Positions 21,353 to 34,633 of a stretch of 64,000 nucleotides of DNA are shown here, piece by piece; the first letter of the stretch is position 1, and each line of letters opens with the position of its first letter. The position numbers and the translations under genes were made by a program. This stretch comes from Magnaporthiopsis rhizophila (Eukaryota > Ascomycota > Sordariomycetes > Magnaporthales > Magnaporthaceae): NCBI GenBank assembly GCA_003049465.1, contig PYSS01000067.1, positions 151,110 to 215,109 on the forward strand, read 5' to 3'. The notes under the pieces were generated by a model. That model worked only from the letters and a program-made list of their open reading frames with translations. It was not told the DNA's origin and did no database searches.

Positions 21353-24300
21353 GATATCTGTGTGTGTGCGGCCCTCGATTTCGTTGGGTGCTGGTGTATC
21401 TGTCGTCGAGAGCGGTAGACGGTCTGGACGAGATGGTCGGGTATAGTCTAGTTGTTTGTTGATTGCTTGCTGTGCTATGTTGTTGGGTTCTTTAGCTGCA
21501 GAGAAGTCGTGGCCTGAAGTTCGGCGGTCCTGTTTTCCACAGATGGGTTGAGAGGGAAGGATAGGTGGTGGCTTGGCTTTGCATTTTCTGGCGCTGTGCT
21601 GCTTTTGGGGGAAGACCTTTTGGATCAGGACGAGGGGACACGACGGCGGCAACATCCCGGGGCCGGGTCTATAAGAAACAAGGCGAGGGGCCTGGGGCAA
21701 ATGGGGACGGGCCCAGCAAGCCCACTGCAAGCCCACTGCAGCGCGCATGCGACCCAGCCCATACCCTAGGCCCTGGTCGCGGTGTGTGCCCTGTTGACAC
21801 ATCTGACTCATAGGCCAGAGCGTTTCCAGAGCCCTAGAGGGCCGCTGGCGGCGTCGGCGGGCGCGTCTCTCGGCGCCAGAACGACCTGAATGGTCGCAGA
21901 CAGCACGTCCCAAGGGTCGTACAGCCACTCGTTGGGCCGGCGTGGTGTGTCGTGCGAGGGCCTGGCCCAGAGCCCAACCGCGTGACGTTGCTACCCAACG
22001 GGTGTGGCCAGCACTGATTCAGTTCGCCTGGGGCACGCCCAAGGGGTCCCTGCCCCGCCAATTGGCGCTGGCCGACCGGGAGCTCCCTTGCTAGAGCGGT
22101 CAGAAACAGGGCCGAATTTTCCATATTGGACGGATACCTGCATAGACGGCATTGACGCCGCACAAAAGAGGGAGCTCGAAATGAACAAAAATGAAGTGTG
22201 CGATGACGATCCGTGAGGGGAAGCGGATGGCCCGAGCGATCGTCGCTTTCCTGCCAGCAACACATTCATCACGGGATTTTCGTTGCGGTAAGGTACCGAT
22301 TCCAGCTCCAGCTCAGCTCAGCTCAGCTCCATCACAAATCACAAGCATCTCACATCACAGCAGTCCCTCACCCAACGCGCCGGCCGTCGGGTCGAGTCCG
22401 CCTGGCCACGTTTCAACTCTCCGATTCCGCCTGCCAGCGACTTGTCTGGGCTCGTCGGTCAGGGAATTCAGGAACCCCAGGAGGATGAGCAAGACCGTCG
22501 GTCTGACGGTTGTTGCGGTCGCGGTGGACTGCTGCCACGCAATGGGGACGAAACAGATCCGCTGTGCTGGCAGAGAGTATTGGACATTGTTGATGCCATA
22601 TTTGGCAACAGACAACACAGTCCCGGGCAGTGCATTCCAGCCGGGGCGCGAGCGTTGCCTATGGGATGGAAATCGAGATCTGTGACTCTATACGGGTGGG
22701 TAGGGAATGCATCCTCTTGTGTCAGGGCTGCCCGGCGGTGGAGTGGGAAGGGAGCACGGCGCCAACCCGGCCCCTACGGCGTATGTCTTGAGGCTCCCGG
22801 GTGCTCGCTTCTTTTTTTATGTCTGAGTATGCCTACAGTCTGCCTAGGGCAGGCGAGTGCACGATTCGATGGCAAGAACATTCCGATCTCCAGTCGGATC
22901 TCGAGATGGGAACGTCAGTGGGCTTTCCAGTCGGATGGTGCACCAGTCGGTCTGCCGCCGCAACATGCTGCTGCTTCCTGTGGTGCTTTGTGCATCGTGT
23001 TGTCGCATTCGCAGAGTCGACGGTCCAGTTGCGCTGCAGCGGCGCTGTTGCCGCTGCAGCGTGCATGTGGTGTCTGCCTCCACAACAGAAAAAGCTAAAA
23101 TGGGGTCGTCGACGTTAGCATCCCAGCCGCCCGCTCCGCGACCGTGTTGACAGTCTGTCTGGTGTCTCAATCCGGAACCTCCTGCATGCACACAACCGGC
23201 CTTGCAGGCGATGATGTGTTGCCCGGCCCCGTCTTTTTTCTCACTCGCCCGCTCCTGCTTCTCGGGGAGCGATCAGTGACCACCCAGCCATTGCTAAACC
23301 CGTCCCAGCCGCCGCTAGCCAGGCCTGGTGAGGTCGAGACGCGGGGTTGCTGCAAGCTCGAAGCTGAAGTTGGCGGAAACGAGACGCAAAATCCCACCAG
23401 ACCGCCACCACGAGAAGGGAAGGTCCAGACGCCCCGCTCTGCTCTCCGTCCACTTACACGGCGCCTTCCCGAAACAGATCCCTCCCCACCCACACCCGTC
23501 AAGCCGCCCACCGCCTATGGGCGGAACCTTTTGCTCCATCGTGACCCAATGGAACCCGTGCCCCACGACAATCCCACCCATGATTGGACAAGCCTGGGCC
23601 GATGCCTTTGCCCGGCATTGCTGAGTTTTCGGACCTAGGCGCCTCCCGGAGAACCGCATACATAGCACTATTGAATGCAAGCCGGCCTGCTCTGTCTGAT
23701 TTGTGTCCTTTGCGTCCATGTGCTCGTTGCCCTTTACTTCCCAGCCACGGCGATCCCCGTCCCAAACCGACCAAGCCGCCTGACCGCGTCAACAGAGCAG
23801 ACCCCGCCCAGCATCGGCAGCAAATGGAAGAACGGGGTCCAAAAAAGGCGCACCACCACCATCAAGCAGCCGACACGTGTGTGTCGCGCCCCACCCTTGG
23901 TGTCAGCCCTTGCTGCCCAACTCATCTCACATCACCTCAAACTGCCGGAACCCGTGAAAAATGCAACTTTCTTCACCTTTGGCCGCCCAATCGCAGCGAC
24001 TTTGCCCATTGTAGTCATCACGAGCCCGCTACGGCCCCCAACAAAAGAAGAAGAAAAAATTGGATTTCGGGATCCTGAATGGAAGGAGGCCAGAAGTCTG
24101 TCGGCGGCGCCAGAGAGAGAGAGAGAGAGAGAGAGGGGGTCCCGTGGTCGAAAGTGGGCGACGTCATGAAGCCCGCCCATTCGGCTTGCTCGGCCATTCC
24201 CCGCACCCATCCAATCCATGCCGTCCATCCAATCCTATCTTTTCCGGTACAGCCCGTCCCGGCTTGGTGTGCGCGCCTTGGTCCAAAATGCAATGCAGAA

Positions 24301-26389
24301 TGTGAAGCAACACACCACACCCACACACACGCAAACATACACAAATCCATCGGCCGGCATAGGCTTTACCTAAGCTCCTCTCTCCATGCGGGCCGGACAG
24401 GACTACGCTCCTCCCGTCCTTCACCGCCTGCCACGGTCCGCTGCCCTCCATAACCATACATGGTAGGTCTGGACCCTGCCACCCCATCCTCGGAACCAAC
24501 TCCCGGATGGGCCCGCAAAGCAATTCTCCTCCACCTCGACTCCCAGACGAGATCCCGGACCGGTCCTGGTGTGTGTGTTTGCTTCCGCTGTTTTGCTGGA
24601 AACGCGGGGCGGCCGACCGCACAAGACCAACCCACCTCCGCACTTCATGGTGGAGGGGCGGGCTCCCTCGGCTTGATGCTGGCTGGGATCCTGGGATGCC
24701 GGGACACTGGGACGCATCGTACAGTATGCACAGTGTTGCTACAGCATCTGCAAGCGGCACATATGGTGCTACGATGCGTTGCGCTATGGAGACATGGAGC
24801 ACAACCCCCTTTTCCCCTTTGCCCCAAGGTAGATCGACTCGACCCATCACGTCGTCACACTTGTCACTGCAGTAAACACGCCAATGCAGTAAACACGCCG
24901 ATGCTGTATGTAAAAGTAAACACCAGCCACATGTAGAGACAGCAGCCAGCCACCACGTGCAGGAAACTGCAGAAACTGCAGCAACCGTGCCTGCGGCAAA
25001 ACGGCGGTGGGAAAATACGAAAACAAAGACCTTCCACCGGCAGGCGAGTCGGTCTAGACTCTGGCAAATTGTGGGCTCCAGACAGCTCTTGGTGAGACGG
25101 AGAATTCTGCAATGATCTGACATTGGGACGGGAGTCTTCAGCGGACCTCTGCTTTTTTTTTCTTTTTGTTTGCCACACTTGTGCTTTCGATTGTGGTGGG
25201 CGAGCTGTGATTTGACCCGTCGCACGAATCTCGTCCACGTAGCTCGGCAGGAGCCGGGCATCCGGCAGCCCGCCAAGATTTCCGCCCAGACCCCAGAGGG
25301 CCGGCCATGGGCAGGCAGAAAGTGGATCGGATATGCCAAGTTGACCGACGGCGAAGGGGTCAGTCAAAGGGAGACGAGGCGAGTTTGCAACGGCACACGG
25401 CGGATATCCATTTTGGACCGATGTGTCCGTGGCTTGGGAGTGCTGTCGACTAGGTAAACCTCGCCACGCAGTGTACCAACCAGTCGTTCCACCGAGGCGG
25501 CTCGCCCTGTGCTCCTCACGTTAGAATACCCTGCTTTCTATAAGGGGTGGCAAAATTGGGCTCCAAAATTGCAAGGCGCACACAAACGACATTAGGGCTA
25601 ACGGATGTGAGGGAAAATCCCTAGCCAGTCGTGCCAGCGCTACAAACAGACGCGCACGCCTGGGCAGGGATGCAGGTACGAAAAGCAAAGCGAGACAAAA
25701 GTCGCCCGCCCGTCGTCGTCATTCCATCTGCCGTAGACGACGTTCGCGTGACTTTTGCTCGACTGCGGGGAAAACGAGGGAGAGGCCCAACCAGACGGCC
25801 AGTGGGTTGATGCCCGGGCGGGCCAGAATTTAGTTTTTTGCGTGTCGGGCGAAAGCGAGTACGACAGGGGGTTAGACAGAAGAGGGGAATACCACGCTAA
25901 TATGCTATGATGTTACCCCAGCCGGTAAGGACGAGAAAAAGATGGTGCGGCAGCCAAGGATGGAGCAAAACTAAAAACGAAAAGCCGCGAAAAATCTGGA
26001 AAAGAACGAGAAATTCCAACGATCGGGCCACCTCGGAAATACCCGATGGAGGGTGTCACGTGTATATCATGTGATGAGCACTATCATGACCACAACTGCA
26101 GATGCATTGCTCGAGGAAATAATCGATCTGCTACAACGTCTACCAAAGCAGAGGGGTCCTTGGCGATGCCTGCCACGATAGACAGAGAATCTCAGTGCAG
26201 GAGCCTCTGAAAGAATCGAAGCCATTACAAGGAGCGTGATGAGTCCAAAACCCTTTGTCCTCCCCGTTCAACCTACAACAAAAAGAAAACTGAGAGGCGA
26301 TCGCAACCTACGCCTCTTGGATGACAACGCGCGCCGTCTCCCACAGACGACCGGCGGCAACAGGCGCTTGCGTCCGGGTGGCGAGTGGA
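21353..26389. other. Five-kilobase intergenic region
   Basis: No frame has a recognisable domain or codon bias, although several chance frames exceed 100 codons on both strands (the longest, 25339-24164 minus, is 391 codons). Small repeats are visible: a GCTCA repeat near 22311-22329 and an (AG)12 tract at 24112-24135. The 21353-21800 part is the leader and promoter of the coiled-coil gene. Confidence 0.5.
24112..24135. repeat. (AG)12 dinucleotide microsatellite
   Basis: Twelve uninterrupted AG units followed by a G run, in intergenic DNA. Confidence 0.95.
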
Positions 26390-27117
26390 TTAGGAGCTGA
26401 CTTGGAGAGACTTGAACTCCTGGGGGACGTCCTTGGCGGACGACACGGTGAGGCTGAGGTTGGCAACAACGTCTTGGTTAGCAAGGCGAGCCACATGGGC
26501 GGCACGGTAGAGGGTAAAACAGGCTAGGAAGGGGGAAACAAAAAGCAGGGCTATGTTTCGATGTTGGTGGAAGGGGCGCTAAAGGTTTCGTACTAGATTT
26601 TCACAAAGACACACTGTTAGCTAGATGGAAATGATGATAAAAGCGGGCAGGGGAAGGAGTGAGCACGCACCAGTTGCTCAAGCTTGACATCATCAAGGTC
26701 CGAGACCTTGAACTTGGACCCGTCGGCCAGGACGAGCGTGTCGGGCTTCTGGGACGAGTCGCACTTGCCGGCGGCGGCGCAGACGTCGTCGGCGCGCACG
26801 CGCAGCGTCGACGGCACCACCCAGCGGCTGCCCGTGTAGACGGGGCCGGTGCCGGGCATGCAGAAGCTGGAGCTGGTGCGGCGCGTGGACCGGAGCTCGC
26901 CGCAGTTGCCGCCCGCGTAGCCGCGCGCGTCGACGGAGCGGTTGAGCACCCAGTAGAGGCTGACGGACGTGCCGGTGCAGCACACGTTGGCGCCCAGGTT
27001 GGTGCAGACCAGGTAGTTGCCGCTGCAGTTGTTGGAGTAGTACAGCCGCACGTCGACGGCCGAGGCGAGCCCGGCGCCGAGGGCCAGCATGGTGGAAGCG
27101 ACCTGGGAGAAGTGCAT
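26390..27117 (-). CDS. Small secreted cysteine-rich protein (candidate effector)
   Basis: Exon 1 is 27117-26671. Residues 1 to about 20 are a signal peptide (LGAGLASA-VDV). The mature part carries eight cysteines before the intron (NNC, LVC, NVCC, GNC, SFC, DVC, GKC), enough for four disulfides, then DTLVLADGSKFKVSDLDD. A donor (GTGCGT) follows LEQL. The 3' exon is not settled. One acceptor (exon from 26592) gives a short tail (YETFSAPSTNIET) with a stop at 26551. A later coding-like segment from about 26520 to 26390, with strong C/G third positions (RAAHVARLANQDVVANLSL to KDVPQEFKSLQVSS, stop), suggests the gene continues to 26390 through another acceptor, for example CCTTTAG at 26578 in phase. 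I favour the longer form. A TATA box precedes the gene. No family name is recognised; size, signal peptide and cysteines resemble fungal effector-like proteins. Confidence 0.75.
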
Positions 27118-27254
27118 CTTGGAGGCTTGGGGGTTGGGCGATTGCTTGGGGAAGCTGGAAGGATGAGTTCTCTGTTGGTTGTCTGCTGGGAGGCTGGCTT
27201 TGTTGCTCTGCTGCTCTGCTTCCTACTTGGGGATTGTTCGAGGAGTTCGTGCGT

Positions 27255-27262
27255 CTTTTATA
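27255..27262 (-). promoter_or_regulatory. TATA box of the cysteine-rich secreted protein gene
   Basis: Minus-strand TATAAAAG, 138 bp upstream of the ATG at 27117. It matches the TATA consensus well and lies at a sensible distance for a highly inducible fungal gene. Confidence 0.6.
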
Positions 27263-29740
27263 GATATTCCAGCCCAGTATCATGAGACATAAGTTCCTTC
27301 AGCACGTACGGCCGCTCATCGTATGGCAGTTAGTTGAGTACCGCGCAACCGAGCTGAAAATCTTTATGTTCCCTTCGTTTGTGCTCCTCTCGCATACAAC
27401 CATCGGCCGTGATCATGTAAGATACATCTCTCCGTTCAGCCCTGAGCTGAAGCCATCACGAATCGGGCGTCATCTTTCTTGGCAACTGCCAATATTGGCC
27501 TTTTCCCCGCCGTCTTATGCATGAGATTCCTCGTGATAAAATCCCGCGCGACTCGGGTACGACTCTATTCATAGGTCACAGCAGCAGCTGAACAAGATGG
27601 CTCGTCTTGGGGCGGAAACGGCTGGATCCGTAAACCTGACCAAAGAGCAGACAGCTGGTGTTGAAGACAGAATATCAACAATAACTGAACTGAGGAGATC
27701 CGTAAGGCTAACGTACCCATCTTACCCCGCCGTCAGTATAATCTGCGCGGAAAACAGGCCAGTCTGGAAGGCACCGGCGCCCGAGACCGCCAAGAATTCA
27801 ATATAAATAAGCGCTAGAAAACAACACATGGTCGCACAGCCGCCTCTGGATAATTATCTTCACTTTTCCCTGTGCTGCAGCTTCCAGACGCGGCCTTACG
27901 GTATCGTGACATGCCTCTTCTGAAAAGCTTTCTGCATACACGCTGGCTGCATGTTCCGGTGGTGTCACTGCGGCTGAGAGTAAGCGGGGTGGGAATTTTT
28001 GTCCCGGTTACAATATCGTCGCCCACCGATAGGGCAGGCGAGAACTGGGGGTACACGAGCGTGGTTACATTGAACCCTGCGGGGTTACCTTGGCCGCATC
28101 AATATCTCACTCGCAACCCAGCCGTTGCCGATGTAACCGCGATTCCAACAGCTCCGATTATTTGCATCGCTTCCAACAGCCCCGAAGGCTTGCATGATTG
28201 TGTAGCCTCTCTGCTGAATTGGCTCACCGAGCCCGTCGGGAAGGCCCGAGTAGTTTCCCGGACGGGAGACCAATGCGAACTATTGGAGCTCTCAGGATTT
28301 TGACTCGTTCATGAAGCGGCTGGCATGGTTCGTGGACAATCCCCTTGCTGTGCTGATATGCCCAGAATCCATTATCTAGGATACTGAGGGGAATATAGGG
28401 ATAGCGATCCGGGATGCCGGAAATCACCCACTTAAGTATCGATGTGGGCTGAATTTCTATCGACATTCCAGGAGCGTAGGCATTTTCCTGGGCACCATTG
28501 TGGTTATTGCTCTTTTGTATCTGTTGCAGTTTCATAGACTCCTATAGACACGCATGCCGTGGCTTAACAATACAGCCGTGATATTACGCGCATCGCACGT
28601 CCGGCCGATTTGAGAAATGATCGGCAAATATCGGAGTTGAACAAGCGCGTGGGAGAGGCCTTGGTTTTTGGGGCGAGAGAGGGTACATTCTCCGCCCGTA
28701 AAAGTCCGGAGGTGGGTGTAAGCCGGCCTGGCAGCTGGGCTACAACCGTCAGCTTGCATCCAGGACATCTGCACGTGATATGAAGTGACAAACAGAACAA
28801 AACTGGGCTCTAATACGGTTACAATGAACGCCAGATGCCAATTACGATTAGGTGAAGGAGCCTGCCCAGATGGACGTCATCGGTGGAGGAAACTTGCGGA
28901 GGGTGCTTAAAGGACCATTCCAGGGCCCGTCTAGACTAAATGCGTTTTAGTTTTTCAGGTGATCATTTTTGACCAATCGAAAAGGTATAACTGTCGCAGT
29001 ATTAGCATTGAATGAAATTTGGATTGGCTATAAGTGTTGTCTTACTAAGGGTCTCAGCCTCTGGGTGTAGTTCTGTTGGTAACTGCCCTTGTCAATGCAA
29101 AAAAAGAGGTTACTCTGGGGACAGACCATAAAGCTACGACAACAAGCTGAAAGGCATGCAAATTGGTCGACGCCATCACGGAATGGCACAACGCAGTGGT
29201 TCTCACCCATATCCGGGCGCTTTGCACTTCGGATTTTAGCTCAGGGCTTTGCATAAGAACATCCCTAAGACTTGGGAACCCGGAGGGAAGCAAGGTATCG
29301 AGACTTTTGAGACGGCAGTAAGAACATCCAAATGGATTATCCAAAGAAAGACACAAGGAAAATCGGGCGGTAAGCTCAGGAGCCTGGCTCGTTCTGTCCT
29401 CGTTAACGTCATCTACTGCTGCCTCGATGTGGTGGAATCACCGATCGTTCGCCGTGCGGTACGTCACGCCGCGGAATCAAGGCGGGGAGCTGAATCCGGC
29501 CTCGACCGACTTGTGCTGAGCCACCTGTGTTGTGCTGAGCATGAGGTCGACTTTCATCGGGAATACGTTTGGCGACATACCAGAGACAGCTTCATGCGCC
29601 ATGAGTTCTACGTCGGCGTTGGGAAAAGGCTGATCAAGGGGAGGGAGTATTGAGTTTTCTTTGTCAATGCAAACCAAAGGCCCACCCAACGTAGGTACAT
29701 GAAGTGATCGATGCCAGTCTGGCCAGCCTGGCATCGAAAG
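27263..29740. other. Intergenic region with possible decayed coding segments
   Basis: About 2.5 kb, more AT-rich than the genes. Minus-strand frames at 28535-28224, 28273-28085 and 28056-27814 follow one another and look weakly protein-like (DNGFWAYQHSKGIVHEPC in the first). A minus-strand frame at 29734-29477 ends near the ABC transporter 3' end. None has a family I know and I could not splice them together. They may be relics of a lost gene or chance. Confidence 0.35.
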
Positions 29741-32700
29741 TTATCTCAGCATCTGCTGCATGGCATTGACGCGGTAGCTCTCGCTGCGCTCCATCAGCTC
29801 TCTGTGCGTGCCGCGCTCGACGACCTTGCCGCCCTGCACGACCAGGATCACGTCCGCCTTTTGCACAGTGTGCAGCCGGTGCGTGATGGCCACGATCGTG
29901 ATGCCCCTGGCCACGCGCTCCAGCCCCTCCTGCAGCGCCGCCTCGCTCTCGGCGTCGAGCGCGCTCGTGCTCTCGTCCAGCAGCAGCAAGCGGGGTCGGC
30001 GTACGAGCGCGCGCGCGATGGCCAGCCTCTGCCGCTGCCCGCCGCTCAGCCGGGACCCGTTGGGCCCGCACTCGGTGTCGTAGCCGTCGGGCAGCGTGCC
30101 GACGATGGTGTCGTGCAGGTTGGCGAGGCGGCACGCCGCCTCGATCTCGGCGTCGCTGGCGTCGTGGCCCGGTCGCGCGCCGAGGCCGACGTTGAAGCGG
30201 ACCGTGCCGTCGAACAGGGCATTGTCCTGCGGCACGAGGGCGACATCGTCGCGGAAGGCGCCCGCGCCGCCCGGGGAGGAGAGGTCAGCGCCGTCGATGA
30301 AGATGGTGCCTGACGTCGGGGCGTAGAGGCGTTGTATCAAGGCCAGGATGGTCGACTTGCCTGCGCCCGAGGGCCCGACGAGCCCGACAAACTGGCCAGG
30401 GGCGATGTTGAAGTTTGTCTCGTTCAGAATCGGGACATGCTGTCTGGTAGGGTACGCGAAGCAGACGTCGCGGAAGGCGATGGAAACGCCTCGGCTTTCG
30501 CCGTTGGAAAGCAGTAGCGGAGACGAAGGAGAGATACTGCTATCGCCAGCAGCCTCGACATCTGCCTGCCTTTGCTTTTCGCCGGCGTGGCTGGGACCCT
30601 GTGCATTCGACGGGGGAGGGAGCTCGCGGTCAGGGTTCAGCTCGATAGTTCCGAGAATACGCGAGGCCGATGCCTTGGCCCGCGCAATCTCAGGAGCCAG
30701 CGCAAATGTTTGGCCCCAGAGCGACGCGCTTACGAGCAGTGCGATGTTGACGGTGAAGAACTGGCTTTGGCTGTATTCCCCACGCATAATGAGCTGGGAA
30801 CCCCACCAATAAACCAGGCCGTTGACGAAGAAGCCTGTGCTCTGCGCAACCGACAGCCATATGTTGGTGTACATGCTTATGACCAGAATATCCCTTCGGG
30901 GCGCCTTCAGGGTGCGGCGGTAGTTGCTTATCAGCTCCTGCTCCAGCGAGAGGCTGGCCACCGTCTTCATCGAGTTGACCGCCTCGACGGTGATACCGAC
31001 CGCCCGCGCAAACGCTCTCTCGTGTTTCTCGTCGAAGCGCGCGATGGCGTAGAATTGCATGACACCTGCGCCCAGCAGGATTGGGACGGCAGCGAGGCAG
31101 ACGAGGGCGATCTTCCAGGCTAGGATGTGGGAGAGAATGATGGCAAACAGGAAGCTGACCGCGATCGATAGCACCGTGCCGACGATGGAGCCGCTGAACC
31201 CCTGCAGTGCCGCACCGTCCTTGGTGATGATGGATAGCAGCGTCGCGGGGTTGCGGCCTTCAGACTGGTGCCACTCGACCGTCTGGCCCATCAAGGCGCG
31301 GAGGGTGAGGACGCGGGTTTTGTAGAGGATGTTCTCCGAAAGGACGCCAAAGGAGCTCCAGCTGCCGACATTGGCCGCTAGCTCGACCCAGGCCATCATG
31401 AAAAGCAATCCGCCGAACAGACGACCTGCTTGGAGGACGCCTCTGGGAGTCGAAGCGCAGGGACTCAGGAGGGCGAGCGTGTTCCCGACGAGAATACCCG
31501 AGGCGCTGAAAGCGCACCCGACAACGGCAGCACAGATGGCACCCAGGACAAGCCACCCAAGATTGGGGCGAATCAGCCACCCCACGCTCTTACCCACGGC
31601 GGACGGGGATGTTACAACATCTACATCCATCCGCTCATCCGCTTTCTCGTCTTGCGCTGATGTTTGTGTTTGTTTTTCTTCATCAACGGAGATGGCAGGA
31701 CCAGCTGCCTTTCCATCCGCGCCAGTCACTTCAGCCTCGTTGGCACAGGTGCTGGCGCGAGACATGGTGCTGTCGCCGGTAGAGCTGACACCCTGCAGGT
31801 TCACCATGGCCGCAAACGCCCCGCCAGCAGCCAGCAGCTCCACATACGAGCCACGCTCGACGATCTCGCCGTCGCGCATCACCACAATGCAGTCAGCGTT
31901 GCGGATCGTCGACAGCCGGTGCGCGATCGAGACGACGGTTCGACCGCCCGTGGCCGCCACGCGGTCTACAGCGGCCTGGATGCGCCTCTCGCTCACGGTG
32001 TCGAGCGCGGCTGTGGCCTCGTCCAGCACCAGGACGCGGGGGTCGCGGATTAGAGCGCGTGCGAGCGCGATTCGCTGCCGCTGCCCGCCACTGACCAGTT
32101 TGCCGCCCACGCCCACCTGCGTGCTGTATCCGTTGTCGAAACGGTCGATGAAGGCAGACGCGTCGGCGAGCTCGGCTGCGGATTGGGCGAGCTCCACCAG
32201 CTCGGCCAGGGTTGGGTCGCGGGCTCGGGCTAGCCCCAGGACGTTCTTGTCGCCATTCGCAACAAGCTGCGAGAGGGCAGGTCCATTGAGGATGGCTTTG
32301 AACTTTTCGTGGCCGGGCAGCGGCGAATTGACAAGTCCCAAGGCAACATTCTCAAGGACCGATCGGTCAAACAGTGGCGCCTCCTGCTGTACAAGACTGA
32401 TGAAGCTTCTCAAATTGGCGACGTTGAGGTTACGGATATCGTGGCCATCAAGAGTGACAGTGCCACTGAGCGGATCGTACAACCGTGCGATCAGAGCAGC
32501 GACGGTGGATTTACCGCTACCGGACAGCCCAACAATCGCAGTGTGCTTCCCAGCCGGAAACTCGAGGTCCACATTCTTCAGGGCAAGTTGACCTGGCCTT
32601 GACGGGTAGGAGAACGAGACACCGCGGAGCTCAAAAGCCCCAGGGGTATCATGGTGTAGTTTGTGGCCGGAATCAGAGGTACCATCAATGGAGCTCGGGT

Positions 32701-33999
32701 GATCCATGTCCCTCCTGAGGCGCAGGTAGGCCGACGAGGCGTCTCCAAAAAGGGGCATCATCGGGGCGATGCTGCCAAGGATGATACAGGCTAGAAGCCG
32801 TCAGAGAAAGGATGGACAGAGCTGGGGTAGGAGTTGATTTGAGGAGGAAACATACCGTCGACAACCAGGAATACAACGGTAAAAACTTGGCCAACGCTTG
32901 TGCCACCGCCACTACTTGCAGAGCTGGCTATCATACGACTCCCTTGCCAATAGGCCAGGGAGTTGGCAGAGTAGCTGATAAAGTAAATGGAGCCCGCCTG
33001 GAAAGACGAGGCAATCACTTTTTTGATACCGGCGCTACGTGAAGATGCCATATAGGCCGCAAACTTGGCCTCCAGCCTTGGACCGGCACCAAAAGCCTGC
33101 ACGACGGAAACGTTGTTGAGCGCCTCGGAGGCGATCGAGGCAGCAGCGGCTGATGCGTCCGACACCAGTCCGGAAAATTTGGTCATGTAGCCTCCGCTGA
33201 GCAAAGACATGATCAGGAATGCCGGGAGGACAGAGGTCATGATGCCAGCGAGCACAGGCAGCCGGACAAAGGAGATGATGAAGGCAGTCACAAAGAAGGA
33301 AAGCTGGCCGATCACCGTGCCGAGCTTCTCGGACGTGCCCGCCTGGACGGCGGCGCAGTCGGCACTGAGACGCGACGACACCTCGCCGGCGCTGCGGTTG
33401 TCGAAGAAGGCGGGCTCGCGGGCCAGGACAGATCGAAAGTAGGCGTCGCGCAGGCGGTGCGTGAGGCGCTCGCTCTGCAGGCGCCAGCAGACCGCGTAGA
33501 TGTAGATGAGGACGAACTGAGAGGCGGCAATGATAACAAGGCGTACTATGGCGGCATTGACCAGGGGCTCGATGGCGAAGGCGCTTCTGCCGTCGCGGGT
33601 GGCGCAGGTCGAATCGTTGATGTGATCCAGCATGTCTCCGAGGACGACGCCGACGAGCGGAAAAGGCACGCCCGCCGCGATTGCGGAGAGCGTGCCTGCT
33701 ATCAACAGGAGAATGTCGAGCCATGTAGGGTTGCTGCAGAAGAGGAGGTGAAGGAAGGTGAAGACCTGGCCAGTGGTCGACTGGTGAGGTCCAAATTAGC
33801 ATTGATGGGTAATGAATTTGCAACCAAGTCAAAGCATAGCCGGTATTTCATGGAACCGACGCGGAAAAAAAAAATGACATTGAGGACTTACTGTCGCCTT
33901 TGCCTCTTGGGCAACGACGGCTTTGCCGTTGGAATCCGGGGTGGTCACGATGCCCTCGCTCTCGGCAGCAGCGGCATTGCCGCTGTGTGTGCTAGCCAT
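29741..33999 (-). CDS. Full-size ABCB-type ABC transporter, probable SitT-like siderophore-locus transporter
   Basis: Three exons, 33999-33892, 33780-32856 and 32790-29741, with 111-bp and 65-bp introns, give 1360 residues. The order is TMD1-NBD1-TMD2-NBD2, the full MDR/ABCB form of the plasma membrane. NBD1 has Walker A GLSGSGKST (about 431), signature LVSGGQRQR, Walker B VLVLDEATAALD and H-loop IAHRLST. NBD2 has GPSGAGKST, LSGGQRQR, LLLLDESTSALD and ITHRLHT. Both sites look catalytically complete. The cytosolic N-terminus is short (about 40 residues). The first intron acceptor could also lie 15 nt further on, in phase. The gene is divergent from the NPS6/SidD-type synthetase, a pairing known for extracellular-siderophore loci (sitT next to sidD in Aspergillus). 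By that context it may export a siderophore or its breakdown products, or act as a drug pump; the substrate is inferred, not shown. Confidence 0.93.
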
Positions 34000-34574
34000 G
34001 GCTTCAACTTTGGCCTTCAGCCTCGGAGCATAGGGTTACACACCCTCTGGGTCCCGGGTGTTGCCGTCTGCAGGACGTAGAACCTGCTTCGCGTCCGACT
34101 CTAGTGAGGACGAGAGTCCGATGGAGTAAGAGTCACGAGCGACTAGCAGAGGAAGAGAAAAGTGCATCCTAGACCAGATGTGCTACAACAGGAAATCCCG
34201 CGCGATGATGCGTCCCATCGGAAGAAAGAGGAAGAAAGGGGTCGTGCCGAGCCCCAAAGGTTCCTCCTCCCTGGGTCTTGGGCTAATTTCCTCGTCGACC
34301 GCGCTTGAAGCCCACATCAGACATCCCTGGGATCAAGGCTGCCCGGGGATCCAAGTCTTGGGCCATCGTGATTGGAACAAGACCTCCGATTCTGACCGAG
34401 ATTTGGAGCTATGTGTCAGCAGTTTCGGGGCTTGATCTGCCTAACCGATAGCACAACGACGAAGTGACGCATTAAAACAAGTGAGAATTGGTAACAGATT
34501 CACAACGTGGTGGCAGAGCCGGACGTTGATGTGGGAACACGGGAAAGACGTGGGAGCGAAGCTGGCCCGAGCGG

Positions 34575-34583
34575 ATCAGATAA
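34575..34583 (+). promoter_or_regulatory. GATA-factor site ATCAGATAA (SreA/SRE type)
   Basis: Exact match to ATCWGATAA, the extended site described for iron-sensing fungal GATA repressors (SreA, SRE, Urbs1 class). It lies 576 bp upstream of the transporter ATG and about 1.74 kb upstream of the synthetase ATG. Confidence 0.7.
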
Positions 34584-34624
34584 AATTTTTCGGCGCTAGG
34601 TGCCCCGCTTTGTTCCTGGGCTGC

Positions 34625-34633
34625 ATCTGATAA
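34625..34633 (+). promoter_or_regulatory. GATA-factor site ATCTGATAA (SreA/SRE type)
   Basis: Second exact ATCWGATAA site, exactly 50 bp from the first and in the same orientation. Close pairing of such sites is usual for iron-regulated siderophore genes. Confidence 0.7.

Noticed and set aside
21353..21928. Upstream extension of the coiled-coil protein to 21928
   Set aside because: The frame stays open but the peptide is irregular and the DNA is leader-like; the ATG pair at 21352 starts the consistent Ser/Pro-rich sequence.
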